The notes under the pieces: model-generated
Seen by the model: only the letters and a program-made list of their open reading frames with translations
What the model was told of the DNA's origin: nothing
Databases searched by the model: none
Program-made: the position numbers and the translations under genes
NCBI RefSeq assembly: GCF_022627575.1
Contig: NZ_JADEYQ010000003.1
Coordinates: 62,001-126,000 of the forward strand
Source of the DNA: Sphingobacterium rhinopitheci
GTDB lineage: Bacteria > Bacteroidota > Bacteroidia > Sphingobacteriales > Sphingobacteriaceae
DNA length: 64,000 bases
Reading direction: 5' to 3'
Shown here: piece after piece, positions 1 to 8,777 of the stretch
Layout: every line of letters begins with the position of its first letter
Numbering within the stretch: the first letter of the stretch is position 1

Positions 1-273
1 TATAACTTTATTCACATTTCCTCCGGCCAAATAGTGAGTTTCGATTTCATTAGATGTCAATTTTAAACCAGCTTTTGAAGAAATGATCATTGCATTAGTA
101 ACCAAAGAAGGTGGAACTTTACGCAAACGCATCAATACGAGGTTTAACAGACTAATTTTAACGTTTGACAATTGTGCCGTAAACCACAAATTGACGGGGA
201 GTAAATAAAGCAGTAGAAAAAATGCTATTATTCCACCTACTATAGTAATTATTACAGAAATTTCAGGGTTCAT
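1..273 (-). CDS. floA: Flotillin-like protein FloA (UPF0365), N-terminal part only
   Basis: The reading frame runs off the left edge, so only the first 91 residues are present, from an ATG at 271-273. They hold a hydrophobic segment at about residues 5-27, followed by LWFTAQLSNVKISLLNLV, MRLRKVPPSLV and ETHYLAGGNVNKV. These stretches match the N-terminus of FloA, a membrane-inserted scaffold protein of bacterial lipid microdomains. The gene diverges from the azurin gene across about 205 bp of very AT-rich DNA. No promoter box matching TAnnTTTG was found upstream. Identification rests on recall of the family sequence; the SPFH-like body lies outside the window. Confidence 0.88.
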   Translation of the reverse strand, partial: MNPEISVIITIVGGIIAFFLLLYLLPVNLWFTAQLSNVKISLLNLVLMRLRKVPPSLVTNAMIISSKAGLKLTSNEIETHYLAGGNVNKVI

Positions 274-445
274 ACTAAGAGTTGTTTATATATACCTACT
301 AATATATATATATTAAACCATAAATCGGACCCCAAATGAAATATCTTAAGATAAAAAAAAATATATTATCATATTTTTATCCCTCCTAAAAGCAAACTTC
401 AGTAATTACATTATTAAATGTAATCTAGTTTAAAATATAATTTCG

Positions 446-453
446 TAACTTTA
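446..453 (+). promoter_or_regulatory. Candidate -7 box for the azurin gene
   Basis: TAACTTTA lies 26 bp before the azurin start and differs at one position from the Bacteroidota -7 consensus TAnnTTTG. No clear -33 TTTG was seen at the usual spacing, so this is a weak call. Confidence 0.35.
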
Positions 454-478
454 TTGATCAACAAAATAACTTTTATTT

Positions 479-1012
479 ATGAAAAAATTATTCATCATTC
501 CTGCCTTAGCTCTAGCTATATCTTTTGCTTCTTGTGGAGGTAACACTACATCATCTACTACAGATAATCAAAATGCTACTGAAGAAACTGTAGTAACTGA
601 AACTGCTGAGACTATTCCTGGTTTAGAAAATGTAACTATTTCAAATACATGGACTGTAGAAGGAAATGATCAAATGAAATTTAACACACAATTAATACGT
701 GTAAAAGCTGGTGAAGATGTAGTATTAACGTTAAAAAACACAGGTACTATGCCAAAAGAATCAATGGGTCATAATTTAGTAGTTTTGACACCAGGAGTTG
801 ACTTAGCTACATTTGGTGGTGAGGCTGCTGCTGCTGCTGCTAATGAATATATACCACAATCATCATTATCATCAATTATAGCACATACCAAATTATTAGG
901 CCCTGGTGAAGAGGATAAAATCACATTCAAGCTAGATAAAGGCACATACGATTATATTTGTAGTTTTCCAGGTCACTACGGTGTGATGCAAGGAAAAATA
1001 GTTGCAGAATAA
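479..1012 (+). CDS. Azurin-like type 1 copper lipoprotein
   Basis: This 177-residue cupredoxin probably carries electrons in the periplasm or at the outer membrane. Residues 1-19 form a lipoprotein signal ending in the lipobox Cys19 (SFASC), followed by a Thr/Ser/Glu-rich linker to about residue 47. The azurin fold follows, with all four expected copper ligands visible: His98 (SMGHN), Cys161 (YICSF), His166 (PGHYG) and Met170 (GVMQG). A cbb3 oxidase operon at the far end of the window is a plausible electron acceptor, but the two are not linked. The gene stands alone: it diverges from floA and ends in a strong hairpin at 1029-1054. Confidence 0.93.
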   Translation: MKKLFIIPALALAISFASCGGNTTSSTTDNQNATEETVVTETAETIPGLENVTISNTWTVEGNDQMKFNTQLIRVKAGEDVVLTLKNTGTMPKESMGHNLVVLTPGVDLATFGGEAAAAAANEYIPQSSLSSIIAHTKLLGPGEEDKITFKLDKGTYDYICSFPGHYGVMQGKIVAE

Positions 1013-1028
1013 TATAAATAACTACAAG

Positions 1029-1054
1029 AAAAGGCACATTTAGTGCCTTTTTTT
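1029..1054 (+). terminator. Rho-independent terminator after the azurin gene
   Basis: AAAAGGCAC (1029-1037) pairs with GTGCCTTTT (1043-1051) around a 5-nt loop. The T-run extends to 1054. Confidence 0.9.
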
Positions 1055-1089
1055 GTGCGTATAAGTTAGGTTAACTTACTAATAACTGT

Positions 1090-1097
1090 TAACTTTG
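1090..1097 (+). promoter_or_regulatory. Promoter -7 box for lpdA copy 1
   Basis: TAACTTTG is a perfect match to TAnnTTTG and lies 25 bp before the ATG at 1123. It sits just after the azurin terminator. Confidence 0.7.
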
Positions 1098-1122
1098 TAC
1101 AAAAAAATATAAAACAGCAATC

Positions 1123-2529
1123 ATGCAATACGACGTTATAGTAATTGGTAGTGGTCCAGGTGGTTATGTATCCGCTATCCGTTGTGCTCAATTAGGTCTT
1201 AAAACAGCCGTTATCGAGAAATACAGCACTTTTGGAGGTACATGTTTAAATGTAGGATGTATTCCTTCAAAAGCACTTTTGGATACCTCAGAGCACTTTC
1301 ACAATGCAGCACATGCATTTGGTGACCACGGTATCTCCTTAAAAGATCTTAAAATTGACGTTAAAAAAATGATTGAGCGTAAAAATGATGTTATCGCTCA
1401 AAATACAGCAGGTATTACTTACTTATTCAAAAAGAATAAAATTGATTCTTTTGAGGGTTTAGGTTCATTTGTAGATAAAAATACCATCAAAATCACCAAA
1501 TCTGATGGATCTACCGAACAAATCACTACAAAAAACGTAATTATTGCTACAGGTTCTAAACCTACGGCATTACCATTTTTACCTGTTGATAAAAAACGCA
1601 TTATAACTTCAACTGAAGCTTTAAATTTAACAGAAATCCCTAAACACTTAATCGTGATTGGTGGCGGTGTTATTGGTTTAGAATTAGGTTCTGTTTATGC
1701 ACGTTTAGGTGCTAAAGTATCAGTAATCGAGTATGCGAAATCTATCATCAGTACTATGGATGGTGGTTTAGGAAAAGAATTACAACGTGTTTTAAAGAAA
1801 TCTTTAGGTATGGAATTTTTCTTAGGACATAAAGTAACAGGTGCTACATCAGAAGGAAAAACAGTTAAAGTGACAGCGGAAGACTCTAAAGGTCAAGCCG
1901 TAACATTCGAAGGCGACTACTGTATAGTATCTGTTGGCCGTGTAGCGTACACTAAAGATTTAGGATTAGAGAACATTGGTATTACAACAGAAGAAAGAGG
2001 TAATAAGATCACCGTTAATGATCATATGCAAACTTCAGTAGAAGGTGTTTATGCAATTGGTGATGTTGTTCGCGGAGCAATGTTAGCGCATAAAGCTGAA
2101 GATGAAGGTACTTATGTAGCTGAATATATCGCTGGACAAAAACCACATATTGATTATAACTTAATACCAGGTGTAGTTTACACATGGCCAGAGGTTGCTT
2201 CAGTCGGTCAAACAGAAGAGCAATTGAAAGAAGCAGGTAAAAAATATAAATCAGGTTCTTTCTCATTCAAAGCATCAGGACGTGCCAAAGCATCGGGTGA
2301 CACAGATGGATTCGTTAAAGTATTAGCAGATGCTGAGACTGACGAGGTATTAGGTGTTCATATCATCGGTCCACGTGCGGCGGATATGATTGCGGAAGCT
2401 GTTGTTGCTATGGAATACAGAGCATCTGCAGAAGATATTGGCAGAATATGCCATGCTCACCCAACATATACAGAAGCAATAAAAGAAGCTGCTTTAGCTG
2501 CTACAGCAAACAGAGCAATTCACGCATAA
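1123..2529 (+). CDS. lpdA: Dihydrolipoyl dehydrogenase (E3), copy 1
   Basis: This 468-residue flavoprotein reoxidises the dihydrolipoyl groups of 2-oxoacid dehydrogenase complexes or the glycine cleavage system, reducing NAD. An FAD-binding GSGPGGY lies at residues 9-15. The redox-active disulfide CLNVGC has Cys41 and Cys46. An NAD-binding GGGVIGLELG lies near residue 185, an AIGDVV motif near 310, and the C-terminal base is His446 with Glu451 (HPTYTE). Length is normal for the family. The gene has its own -7 box and its own terminator, so it is monocistronic. A second E3 starts at 4690. No E1 or E2 gene lies beside it, so the partner complex cannot be told from this window. Confidence 0.97.
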   Translation: MQYDVIVIGSGPGGYVSAIRCAQLGLKTAVIEKYSTFGGTCLNVGCIPSKALLDTSEHFHNAAHAFGDHGISLKDLKIDVKKMIERKNDVIAQNTAGITYLFKKNKIDSFEGLGSFVDKNTIKITKSDGSTEQITTKNVIIATGSKPTALPFLPVDKKRIITSTEALNLTEIPKHLIVIGGGVIGLELGSVYARLGAKVSVIEYAKSIISTMDGGLGKELQRVLKKSLGMEFFLGHKVTGATSEGKTVKVTAEDSKGQAVTFEGDYCIVSVGRVAYTKDLGLENIGITTEERGNKITVNDHMQTSVEGVYAIGDVVRGAMLAHKAEDEGTYVAEYIAGQKPHIDYNLIPGVVYTWPEVASVGQTEEQLKEAGKKYKSGSFSFKASGRAKASGDTDGFVKVLADAETDEVLGVHIIGPRAADMIAEAVVAMEYRASAEDIGRICHAHPTYTEAIKEAALAATANRAIHA

Positions 2530-2548
2530 TAAGATTTTTACCTATATA

Positions 2549-2578
2549 AAAAAGGCAAGATCAATTCTTGCCTTTTTT
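2549..2578 (+). terminator. Terminator after lpdA copy 1
   Basis: AAGGCAAGA pairs with TCTTGCCTT around a short loop and is followed by a T-run. It overlaps a possible upstream TTG start of the next gene, which argues for the later ATG at 2598. Confidence 0.88.
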
Positions 2579-2597
2579 ATTCTTCAATAATAATCAT

Positions 2598-3008
2598 ATG
2601 AATTTTCATACTAGAAAATGGATAAAACCCGAAGATCTCAATCCTAATGGCTCACTCTTTGGTGGAACATTATTACGTTGGATCGATGAAGAAGCTGTGA
2701 TATACGCTATAGTTCAACTAGGGAATCCACACGTGGTTACCAAATTTATATCTGAAATTAACTTTGTAAGCTCGGCAAAACAAGGAGATATAATTGAATT
2801 AGGTATTACAGCTACACATTTTGGCACGACATCGCTTACAATGCGCTGTGAGGTAAGAAATAAAATCACTCGAAAAACAATTCTTTCTATAGAAAAATTG
2901 GTATTTGTGAACTTAGATGCAGAAGGCAATCCTACTGCACATGGCAAAAAAGAAATTACCTATGCTTATATGAGCATAGAAACGAATCCGAAAAAAGAAA
3001 ATAAATAA
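2598..3008 (+). CDS. Acyl-CoA thioesterase, hotdog fold (YciA/BFIT-like)
   Basis: This 136-residue single-hotdog protein probably hydrolyses acyl-CoA in the cytoplasm. The family signature is visible near the N-terminus as NPNGSLFGGTLLRWIDEEA, with the usual Asp/Glu on the hotdog helix. HFGTTSLTM and a final strand LVFVNLDAEGNP follow. I chose the ATG at 2598 because the frame can be extended only through a TTG at 2568 that falls inside the upstream hairpin. The gene is followed by its own hairpin at 3007-3040. Chain-length specificity cannot be inferred. Confidence 0.88.
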   Translation: MNFHTRKWIKPEDLNPNGSLFGGTLLRWIDEEAVIYAIVQLGNPHVVTKFISEINFVSSAKQGDIIELGITATHFGTTSLTMRCEVRNKITRKTILSIEKLVFVNLDAEGNPTAHGKKEITYAYMSIETNPKKENK

Positions 3009-3040
3009 AATAATGAGCCTTTTATCCGGCTCATTATTTT
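3007..3040 (+). terminator. Terminator after the thioesterase gene
   Basis: AAAATAATGAGCC (3007-3019) pairs with GGCTCATTATTTT (3028-3040). The stem is A/T-flanked on both sides, so it may also serve the DUF3817 gene on the opposite strand. Confidence 0.85.
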
Positions 3041-3127
3041 ATTATCTCCTACCCTTACATGAAAAATGTACAAATATTCTTTTCAGAGATATATCTCTTT
3101 ATTTACTAATTGAGATACGAAAATTAT

Positions 3128-3445
3128 TTATTTCTCGCCTTCTATTACCTTTTTGAGGTCTATTTCCACCCAAAAAGAAAATATTGGTATTAATGAAACG
3201 ACGAAATATTTTAGCACTCTGCTAATCTTCCAATTAAAACTTTGCCAACACATTAATAACAATATAACAAATACCACGACAAGAAAACCATGAATGGAAC
3301 CTGCTATTCTAACAGTTCCTAATCTAATGTCCTCCGGCACTTCCATAAAACGTGGCAAAATATACTTTACGGGCATAGCTACAAAAAAAAGTATAACGGT
3401 AGATATAGCTTCCAATAGCGCAATAAATCGAAAAATTCGTAACAT
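3128..3445 (-). CDS. DUF3817 family small integral membrane protein
   Basis: This 105-residue protein has three predicted membrane segments, at about residues 4-25, 49-69 and 79-95. The pattern LLEAISTVILFFVAMPVKY and GSIHGFLVVVFVILLL is typical of DUF3817 proteins, whose function is unknown. The start is taken at the ATG at 3443-3445. A longer frame to 3496 adds only 17 residues and has no better start. It is convergent with the thioesterase gene. About 155 bp of featureless AT-rich sequence separate it from the broken SGNH gene. Confidence 0.8.
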   Translation of the reverse strand: MLRIFRFIALLEAISTVILFFVAMPVKYILPRFMEVPEDIRLGTVRIAGSIHGFLVVVFVILLLMCWQSFNWKISRVLKYFVVSLIPIFSFWVEIDLKKVIEGEK

Positions 3446-3600
3446 AAATGATTTTAGTTGTTTGCTTGTAAAAATAAACCAATAAATGAGATACACCTAA
3501 TTAAGACTACAATATTTACCACGAATTGACAAAAGATACTATTGCTGAATACCACGACTAGTAGTTAACTAATCAATCTAAAAAGCATAGCGCATAAAAT

Positions 3601-4425
3601 TTAAGGTAAAACCAACATTTGATAAGCAATAAATCTTGCCATTCGCTCATGCCCTAGTGTATTTGGATGAAGAAGATCATTATCTTTATCTGCAAAGAAA
3701 ATAGCATTGGATTCCATCAAAGGTTGCAGATTTACAGCGCCAAATAAGTCAACCACAGGAATAGACCACTGCATAGCTGCTGACTTCAATGCGTGCACAT
3801 AATCGTCTATAAATAAACCTTCTGCATTTGCGTGTCGTTCATCAGGCTGAACATTATATAGGCTAAACTGCGCAAATCCTCTATGCATAGGAGTCAATAC
3901 AATTATTTACTGCTCGGGAAATTTAGATTTAAGATAATGAAATACCGTATTAATTCGCCCATAATAGGACTCATGATTTAAGGTAAATGTCCTCCTCTTA
4001 CGCTCAACACGATTACCATTATGATTTACAAATACATAATCCTCTTTAAATAAAGTGCCTAAAGGTACACTTGAGTTAAAATCATTTGTACCTGCAAAAA
4101 GCACAATAGTAGATAAACTATCAATGCCATCAGCTACCAGTGCTTCCGATTGCTGTAATAAATCCTTCCAAGTATGACCACTTTTACCATAGACATATGG
4201 CGCTATTGATAACCAATCAACTAGATACTCCCAATATAAATAATTAGTACCTATACGTTTTTTATCCGTTATTGAATCTCCCAGAAAAGCAACTTTCCTA
4301 CCATTCCATTGGCTATTATATAATCTATTCTTTTCTTGTGACGATAGAGGTATTGAAGAAACAGCTTGTGCTAACACATACTGGCAACTCAGTAACCATA
4401 ATAGTATATTTACTAATATTCGCAT
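3601..4425 (-). pseudogene. SGNH/GDSL hydrolase interrupted by one in-frame stop codon
   Basis: The two halves lie in the same frame and are separated by a single TAA at 3907-3909. The first half has a signal peptide (residues 1-19), block I GDSIT with the Ser nucleophile, and block III AGTND. After the stop, the frame continues without a gap as IIVLTPMHRGF and ends with block V as LLHPNTLGHERMA, carrying the catalytic Asp/His region. Neither half alone holds the full catalytic set. This points to a secreted esterase or carbohydrate deacetylase inactivated by a recent point mutation. A base-calling error would look the same. The rest of the frame shows no further decay. Confidence 0.85.
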
Positions 4426-4641
4426 ATTATAGGCTATTTTATTAATTAGGTATCACTAATATAACAAAAGTATCTACATAAATATTAAGTAGTAAAATAC
4501 ATATAAAAAATCATAAACAGACTTTAAGTATAAAAACTGTAATGAAGGCTATAACCACTAAAAAATAACAACACTGACATAAATTTATTTGTTTTAGTCA
4601 TTTAGCATAAGCATAATTCTCGGTAAGATAAAAAAAAAGTG

Positions 4642-4649
4642 TATTTTTG
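4642..4649 (+). promoter_or_regulatory. Promoter -7 box for lpdA copy 2
   Basis: TATTTTTG matches TAnnTTTG 40 bp before the ATG at 4690. It lies inside a possible GTG extension of the gene at 4639, which supports the later ATG. Confidence 0.6.
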
Positions 4650-4689
4650 GATAATTAATACTAACATAGAAATTAAGATAAAAAACTAT

Positions 4690-6078
4690 ATGAACTACGA
4701 CATCATTGTGATTGGAAGTGGCCCAGGTGGCTACGTTGCAGCTATCCGTGCTGCTCAATTAGGTTTTAAAACTGCCGTTGTAGAGCGTGAAGCTTTAGGC
4801 GGTATTTGTTTGAACTGGGGTTGTATTCCTACCAAAGCGTTATTAAAAAGTGCACAAGTATTTGAATACTTGCAACATGCCGAAGAATATGGCATTAAAG
4901 TACAAGGTGGTGAAGCTGATTTTGGAGCAATCGTAAAAAGAAGTCGTGGTGTTGCAGAAGGCATGAGTAAAGGTATCCAGTTCTTGATGAAAAAGAATAA
5001 AATTGACGTCATCATGGGTACTGCTAAGATCAAAAAAGGTGGCAAAATAGAAGTTAAAGCAGCTGATGGCAGCAGCAAAGAATATACAGCAAAACATACT
5101 ATTCTTGCTACTGGAGCACGTTCTAGAGAACTTCCTAACCTTCCTCAAGATGGTAAAAAAATAATTGGCTACCGACAAGCAATGAACCTACCTACACAAC
5201 CAAAATCATTAGTAGTGGTTGGATCAGGAGCGATAGGTGTTGAATTTGCCTATTTCTACAATACTATAGGTACAAAAGTTACTATCGTAGAATTTATGGA
5301 TAGAATAGTACCTGTTGAAGATGAAGAAGTGTCAAAACAATTAGAAAAATCACTTAAAAAATCAGGAATAGATATTCTAACCAAATCAGAAGTAACTTCT
5401 GTAGATACATCAGGAGCATTATCAAAAGTTACTATCAAGACTGCTAAAGGTACAGAAACAATCGAAGCTGAAGTTGTATTGTCAGCTGTAGGGATCATGC
5501 CAAATATTGAAAATTTAGGGCTAGAAGAAGTAGGAGTAAAAGTAGATAAAGGACGTGTGTTAGTAGATGATTACTACAAAACTAATATCGATGGTGTATA
5601 CGCTATAGGTGACATTGTCAAAGGTCAAGCATTAGCACACGTAGCATCAGCTGAAGCCATTACTTGTATTGAGAAAATTAAAGGTTTACATGTAGAACCT
5701 ATCAATTATAACAATATACCTGGATGTACTTACTGTTCTCCAGAGATCGCTTCAGTTGGTTATACTGAAAAAGCTGCTAAAGAAGCAGGATATGAAATCA
5801 AAGTTGGAAAATTCCCTTTCTCAGCATCAGGCAAAGCGTCTGCAGCAGGAGCAAAAGATGGATTCGTAAAAGTTATATTTGATGCTAAATATGGTGAATT
5901 CTTAGGCGCTCACTTGATTGGTGCAAACGTAACAGAAATGATTGCTGAAGTAGTTGTAGCTCGTAAATTAGAAACAACTGGTCATGAGATCATAAAATCT
6001 GTTCACCCACACCCAACAATGAGCGAAGCAATTATGGAAGCTGCCGCTGATGCATATGGCGAAGTTATTCACTTATAG
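4690..6078 (+). CDS. lpdA: Dihydrolipoyl dehydrogenase (E3), copy 2
   Basis: This 462-residue enzyme catalyses the same reaction as the gene at 1123 but is clearly diverged from it. FAD-binding GSGPGGY lies at residues 9-15, and the disulfide is CLNWGC (Cys40, Cys45) rather than CLNVGC. NAD-binding GSGAIGVEF lies near residue 180, AIGDIV near 308, and HPHPTMSEA carries the C-terminal base. The start is the ATG at 4690; an in-frame GTG at 4639 would place the -7 box inside the gene. It is monocistronic with a strong hairpin after it. The CLNWGC type often serves pyruvate or branched-chain complexes, but the partner here is unknown. Confidence 0.96.
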   Translation: MNYDIIVIGSGPGGYVAAIRAAQLGFKTAVVEREALGGICLNWGCIPTKALLKSAQVFEYLQHAEEYGIKVQGGEADFGAIVKRSRGVAEGMSKGIQFLMKKNKIDVIMGTAKIKKGGKIEVKAADGSSKEYTAKHTILATGARSRELPNLPQDGKKIIGYRQAMNLPTQPKSLVVVGSGAIGVEFAYFYNTIGTKVTIVEFMDRIVPVEDEEVSKQLEKSLKKSGIDILTKSEVTSVDTSGALSKVTIKTAKGTETIEAEVVLSAVGIMPNIENLGLEEVGVKVDKGRVLVDDYYKTNIDGVYAIGDIVKGQALAHVASAEAITCIEKIKGLHVEPINYNNIPGCTYCSPEIASVGYTEKAAKEAGYEIKVGKFPFSASGKASAAGAKDGFVKVIFDAKYGEFLGAHLIGANVTEMIAEVVVARKLETTGHEIIKSVHPHPTMSEAIMEAAADAYGEVIHL

Positions 6079-6094
6079 TCAATAAATAACATTA

Positions 6095-6139
6095 TATAAT
6101 AAAAATCCTGAGTAAAAATTACTCAGGATTTTTATTATT
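6095..6139. terminator. Bidirectional terminator between lpdA copy 2 and the outer-membrane protein gene
   Basis: A 21-bp near-perfect stem pairs 6095-6115 with 6119-6139 around a very short loop. A/T runs on both sides suit both converging genes. Confidence 0.88.
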
Positions 6140-6155
6140 ATATATTTTCTCTTTA

Positions 6156-6869
6156 CTACCTACGACCAGTGTATATATTATAAACAACTCCAACTGTAGC
6201 ATTTAATAACCCATCGAAATTTCTTCCTCCCACTTCACCATCTACCTTATCTCGGAAAAATGAACCTGTAATATCTAAACTTATAGCAAAACCATCATTT
6301 AATTTATAGGTTTGTAAAACACCTAAATTAGGAGAAAAGCTAGTACCACCTTGTTTGTTGGTCGCTGAAATAAATCCTAATCCTGCATAAGGTATTAAGT
6401 GATACGCTCTATCAGGATCATAACCATAGGCATCATTTGTAAAATCAAACATGAAATCAGCATGAGCGGTAAAATAATTAAACTTTTGATACCACAAATC
6501 GTCTTGAGCACGATACAATACTCCTGTTGATAATCCATTTGTTCCACCATATTGTGTAAGCCCTTTCATCTGACCAAACCTAGCATTTACACGTACAGCA
6601 AACACATCGTCAATCCACTTTCCACCAGATGCATTGATTACATATGATATCCTTTTACCCACACCAATTTGTTTATCATGATCTCCAAAATAAAGACTTG
6701 GCCCTACTCCTATGCTGGCAAACCAATGATTTTGTTGATAGCCTTTTGCCCTAACCTGATAGAAGGAGGGTTTATTTTTCTCGGTATCATCTTTCTTTAA
6801 TTCATTGTTTGCATAAATTGATGTGATAGACATCCCAGCAATAATAATGATTGTGAAAAATACTTTCAT
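6156..6869 (-). CDS. Outer-membrane beta-barrel protein, function unknown
   Basis: This 237-residue protein has a Sec signal peptide (residues 1-20, ending SIYA-N) and a linker, then alternating strands rich in Gly and aromatics (WFASIGVGPSLYFGD, YHLIPYAGLGF, GLLNATVGVVYNIY). The last strand ends near the C-terminus as in small OmpA/OmpX-like barrels. I chose the ATG at 6867-6869 because the signal peptide begins there; the frame extends to 6983 without signal-like sequence. It resembles conserved barrels of Sphingobacteria with no assigned role. It is convergent with lpdA copy 2 and divergent from the ABC ATPase. Confidence 0.8.
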   Translation of the reverse strand: MKVFFTIIIIAGMSITSIYANNELKKDDTEKNKPSFYQVRAKGYQQNHWFASIGVGPSLYFGDHDKQIGVGKRISYVINASGGKWIDDVFAVRVNARFGQMKGLTQYGGTNGLSTGVLYRAQDDLWYQKFNYFTAHADFMFDFTNDAYGYDPDRAYHLIPYAGLGFISATNKQGGTSFSPNLGVLQTYKLNDGFAISLDITGSFFRDKVDGEVGGRNFDGLLNATVGVVYNIYTGRR

Positions 6870-7069
6870 AGTATAATATAATTTAAGATTATTTTTTTGT
6901 GTCTTAAAGTTTAAAAAATAATTAATAAAAATAACAAATATTAACTTAAAACCAATAAATTTTCGTAAATATTTTTTATTCAAAGTTAAGATAATTTATA
7001 AACAAATAAAAACGATTATTGTTATATATTAATCACTACGAATTTTAAAAAAATACAATAACAAATTTT

Positions 7070-7077
7070 TACCTTCG
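7070..7077 (+). promoter_or_regulatory. Candidate -7 box close to the ABC ATPase start
   Basis: TACCTTCG (one mismatch to TAnnTTTG) ends 5 bp before the ATG at 7083. If functional, transcription would begin at or next to the start codon, giving a leaderless or nearly leaderless mRNA. Confidence 0.4.
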
Positions 7078-7082
7078 TATCT

Positions 7083-7736
7083 ATGATGTTGAAAGCAAAT
7101 AATATTCAAAAATCTTACGAAGAACTACCAATTTTAAAAGGAATAAATTTGGAAGTAGGTAAAGGAGAAATAGCATCTATTGTTGGCGCATCTGGAGCAG
7201 GAAAGAGTACGCTGCTACACATTTTAGGTACTTTAGATAGACCAGATAGCGGTGATTTAGTTATAAACGGTATAAGTATTAATAATCTGAACGAAAAAGC
7301 ATTAAGTGCATTCCGAAATGAACATATTGGTTTTATATTTCAGTTTCATCATTTACTACCTGAATTTACTGCTTTAGAAAATATCTGTATTCCTGCATTT
7401 ATTAAAGGTCTTTCAAAAAATGAAGCTGAAATGAAAGCACATGAGCTATTAGAAATGTTAGGCTTGAGGCATCGTGCCAATCATAAACCGACTGAGTTAT
7501 CAGGAGGAGAACAGCAGAGGGTTTCAGTAGCTAGAGCGTTAATTAACAATCCAGCTATAATATTAGCAGATGAACCATCGGGTAATTTAGATACGGAAAA
7601 TGCCACATCCTTACATAATCTATTTTTCAATTTAAGGGACACAATAAAACAAACATTCATCATCGTGACACATAATGAGGGATTAGCAAATATCTCTGAC
7701 AGGATTATTAATATCAAAGATGGTCTTATAATTTAA
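7083..7736 (+). CDS. ABC transporter ATP-binding protein, LolD/MacB type
   Basis: This 217-residue stand-alone nucleotide-binding subunit has Walker [10 protein letters not shown] (about residues 37-45) and Q-loop [12 protein letters not shown]. The signature is LSGGEQQR (about 139-146), Walker B is [12 protein letters not shown], and the switch His is in IVTHNE. The Glu in the signature and the PSGNLD motif fit the LolD/FtsE/MacB group, which drives lipoprotein release or efflux. No permease gene is adjacent, so the partner is elsewhere. Two ATG codons (7083 and 7086) are both possible. It is the first gene of a tight four-gene operon with 7746, 8215 and 8778. Confidence 0.92.
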   Translation: MMLKANNIQKSYEELPILKGINLEVGKGEIASIVGASGAGKSTLLHILGTLDRPDSGDLVINGISINNLNEKALSAFRNEHIGFIFQFHHLLPEFTALENICIPAFIKGLSKNEAEMKAHELLEMLGLRHRANHKPTELSGGEQQRVSVARALINNPAIILADEPSGNLDTENATSLHNLFFNLRDTIKQTFIIVTHNEGLANISDRIINIKDGLII

Positions 7737-7745
7737 TTTATTTTA

Positions 7746-8213
7746 ATGAACAATATACTTATTACTGCAGGAACTACGTCATTAGCGTTTAAAGTTAAAA
7801 ACCTAATAGCCAACGATTTTAATGTTTCATTAGGTACTGCAGAAGAAATACCATCTATATTTGAAAAAAACTATATAAAACTACCTAAGGAATCTTCAAA
7901 TAGTTATATAAATGAAACATTAAAAACATCATTAGATAATAGTATTAATTATTTATTACCATTAACAATAAGTGAAGCTTTAATACTAAGTCAAAATATA
8001 AGCTTATTTGAAGAATATGGAATCACGATATTAATACCTCCATTCAATGTATTAAATTCAATAATTACAACAAATTTACCTGATAAGGAGATGAACTTAT
8101 CCTTATTAAATAATGGCTATGACTTCATCAAACAAAAGCAAACACCTTTAACTATTAGTGGATTAGGTATTTTATCAGATTCAGAAATTGATTTTATTTT
8201 AGTTATTTTGTAA
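7746..8213 (+). CDS. Uncharacterised protein with a Rossmann-like, pre-ATP-grasp-like pattern
   Basis: This 155-residue protein is not confidently recognised. The N-terminus MNNILITAGTTSLAFKVKNL looks like a first beta strand and loop of a nucleotide-binding fold. The stretch NYLLPLTISEALILSQNISLFEEYGITILIPP resembles the pre-ATP-grasp domain of carbamoyl-phosphate-synthase-like enzymes, but no ATP-grasp domain follows in this or the next gene. It starts 9 bp after the ABC ATPase and ends 1 bp before the HAD-like gene, so the three are almost certainly co-transcribed. The fold suggestion is an inference from pattern only. Confidence 0.75.
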   Translation: MNNILITAGTTSLAFKVKNLIANDFNVSLGTAEEIPSIFEKNYIKLPKESSNSYINETLKTSLDNSINYLLPLTISEALILSQNISLFEEYGITILIPPFNVLNSIITTNLPDKEMNLSLLNNGYDFIKQKQTPLTISGLGILSDSEIDFILVIL

Positions 8214-8214
8214 A

Positions 8215-8766
8215 ATGAAGGACTTCATAACTTATGATAAAGAAATGTATCTATTTGATTTAGATAACATTATATTCCCTAAGCGAGATTATTTAGTTCA
8301 AGTATACTATTTGTTTGGTAGCTTCTACGAATTTACGGAAGGAAAGGCTACAGCGAATGAAATAGCGCAATTTATGTCAAAAATATACGACCATCATGGA
8401 GAGGAGCACGTATTTGGGGCCACAAAAATAATGTTCGATATAGATGACAAATATGAGGAAAACTTTAATAGGCTACTCGCTAATGCACAATTACCGATGA
8501 AATTAGAAGTAATACCTCATTTCAATGAATTACTGCTTAATCTAACTGAAAACAACAAAAAAATAGCGATTCTAACAAAAGGAAACCCTATTGAGCAACT
8601 CAATAAAATTAGATTCATCGATTGGGAATCCATAAATCTAAAAAAAGAGACATTAAAAATATATTTTGTCGATGAACTAGAATTTAGATCTCTTGATCCA
8701 ATAGAATTCATTGCTACTGAACATGGTATGGAGTCTAATCAAATAAATTATATTAACCAATTATAA
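8215..8766 (+). CDS. HAD-superfamily-like hydrolase
   Basis: This 183-residue cytoplasmic protein has HAD motif I as FDLDNIIFP (about residues 13-21), with both Asp residues kept but Asn where Thr or Val is usual. KIAILTKGNPIEQLNKI fits motif II, and an Asp/Glu-rich FVDELEFRSLDP lies where motif III/IV belongs. A helical cap lies between motifs I and II, as in phosphatases and pyrimidine 5'-nucleotidases. Substrate is unknown. The ATG follows the upstream stop by 1 bp, indicating translational coupling with 7746. The altered motif I leaves open whether it is catalytic. Confidence 0.75.
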   Translation: MKDFITYDKEMYLFDLDNIIFPKRDYLVQVYYLFGSFYEFTEGKATANEIAQFMSKIYDHHGEEHVFGATKIMFDIDDKYEENFNRLLANAQLPMKLEVIPHFNELLLNLTENNKKIAILTKGNPIEQLNKIRFIDWESINLKKETLKIYFVDELEFRSLDPIEFIATEHGMESNQINYINQL

Positions 8767-8777
8767 AAAATTAAAAT

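Noticed and set aside
1123..6078. Two lpdA genes considered as a recent duplication
   Set aside because: They differ in the disulfide motif and throughout, so they are old paralogues for different complexes.
6935..6943. TAATATTTG on the minus strand, also seen at 42201-42209 and 43296-43304
   Set aside because: These look like -7 boxes with one extra base, but their distances to the genes vary from 10 to 66 bp. In such AT-rich DNA three copies are likely by chance.
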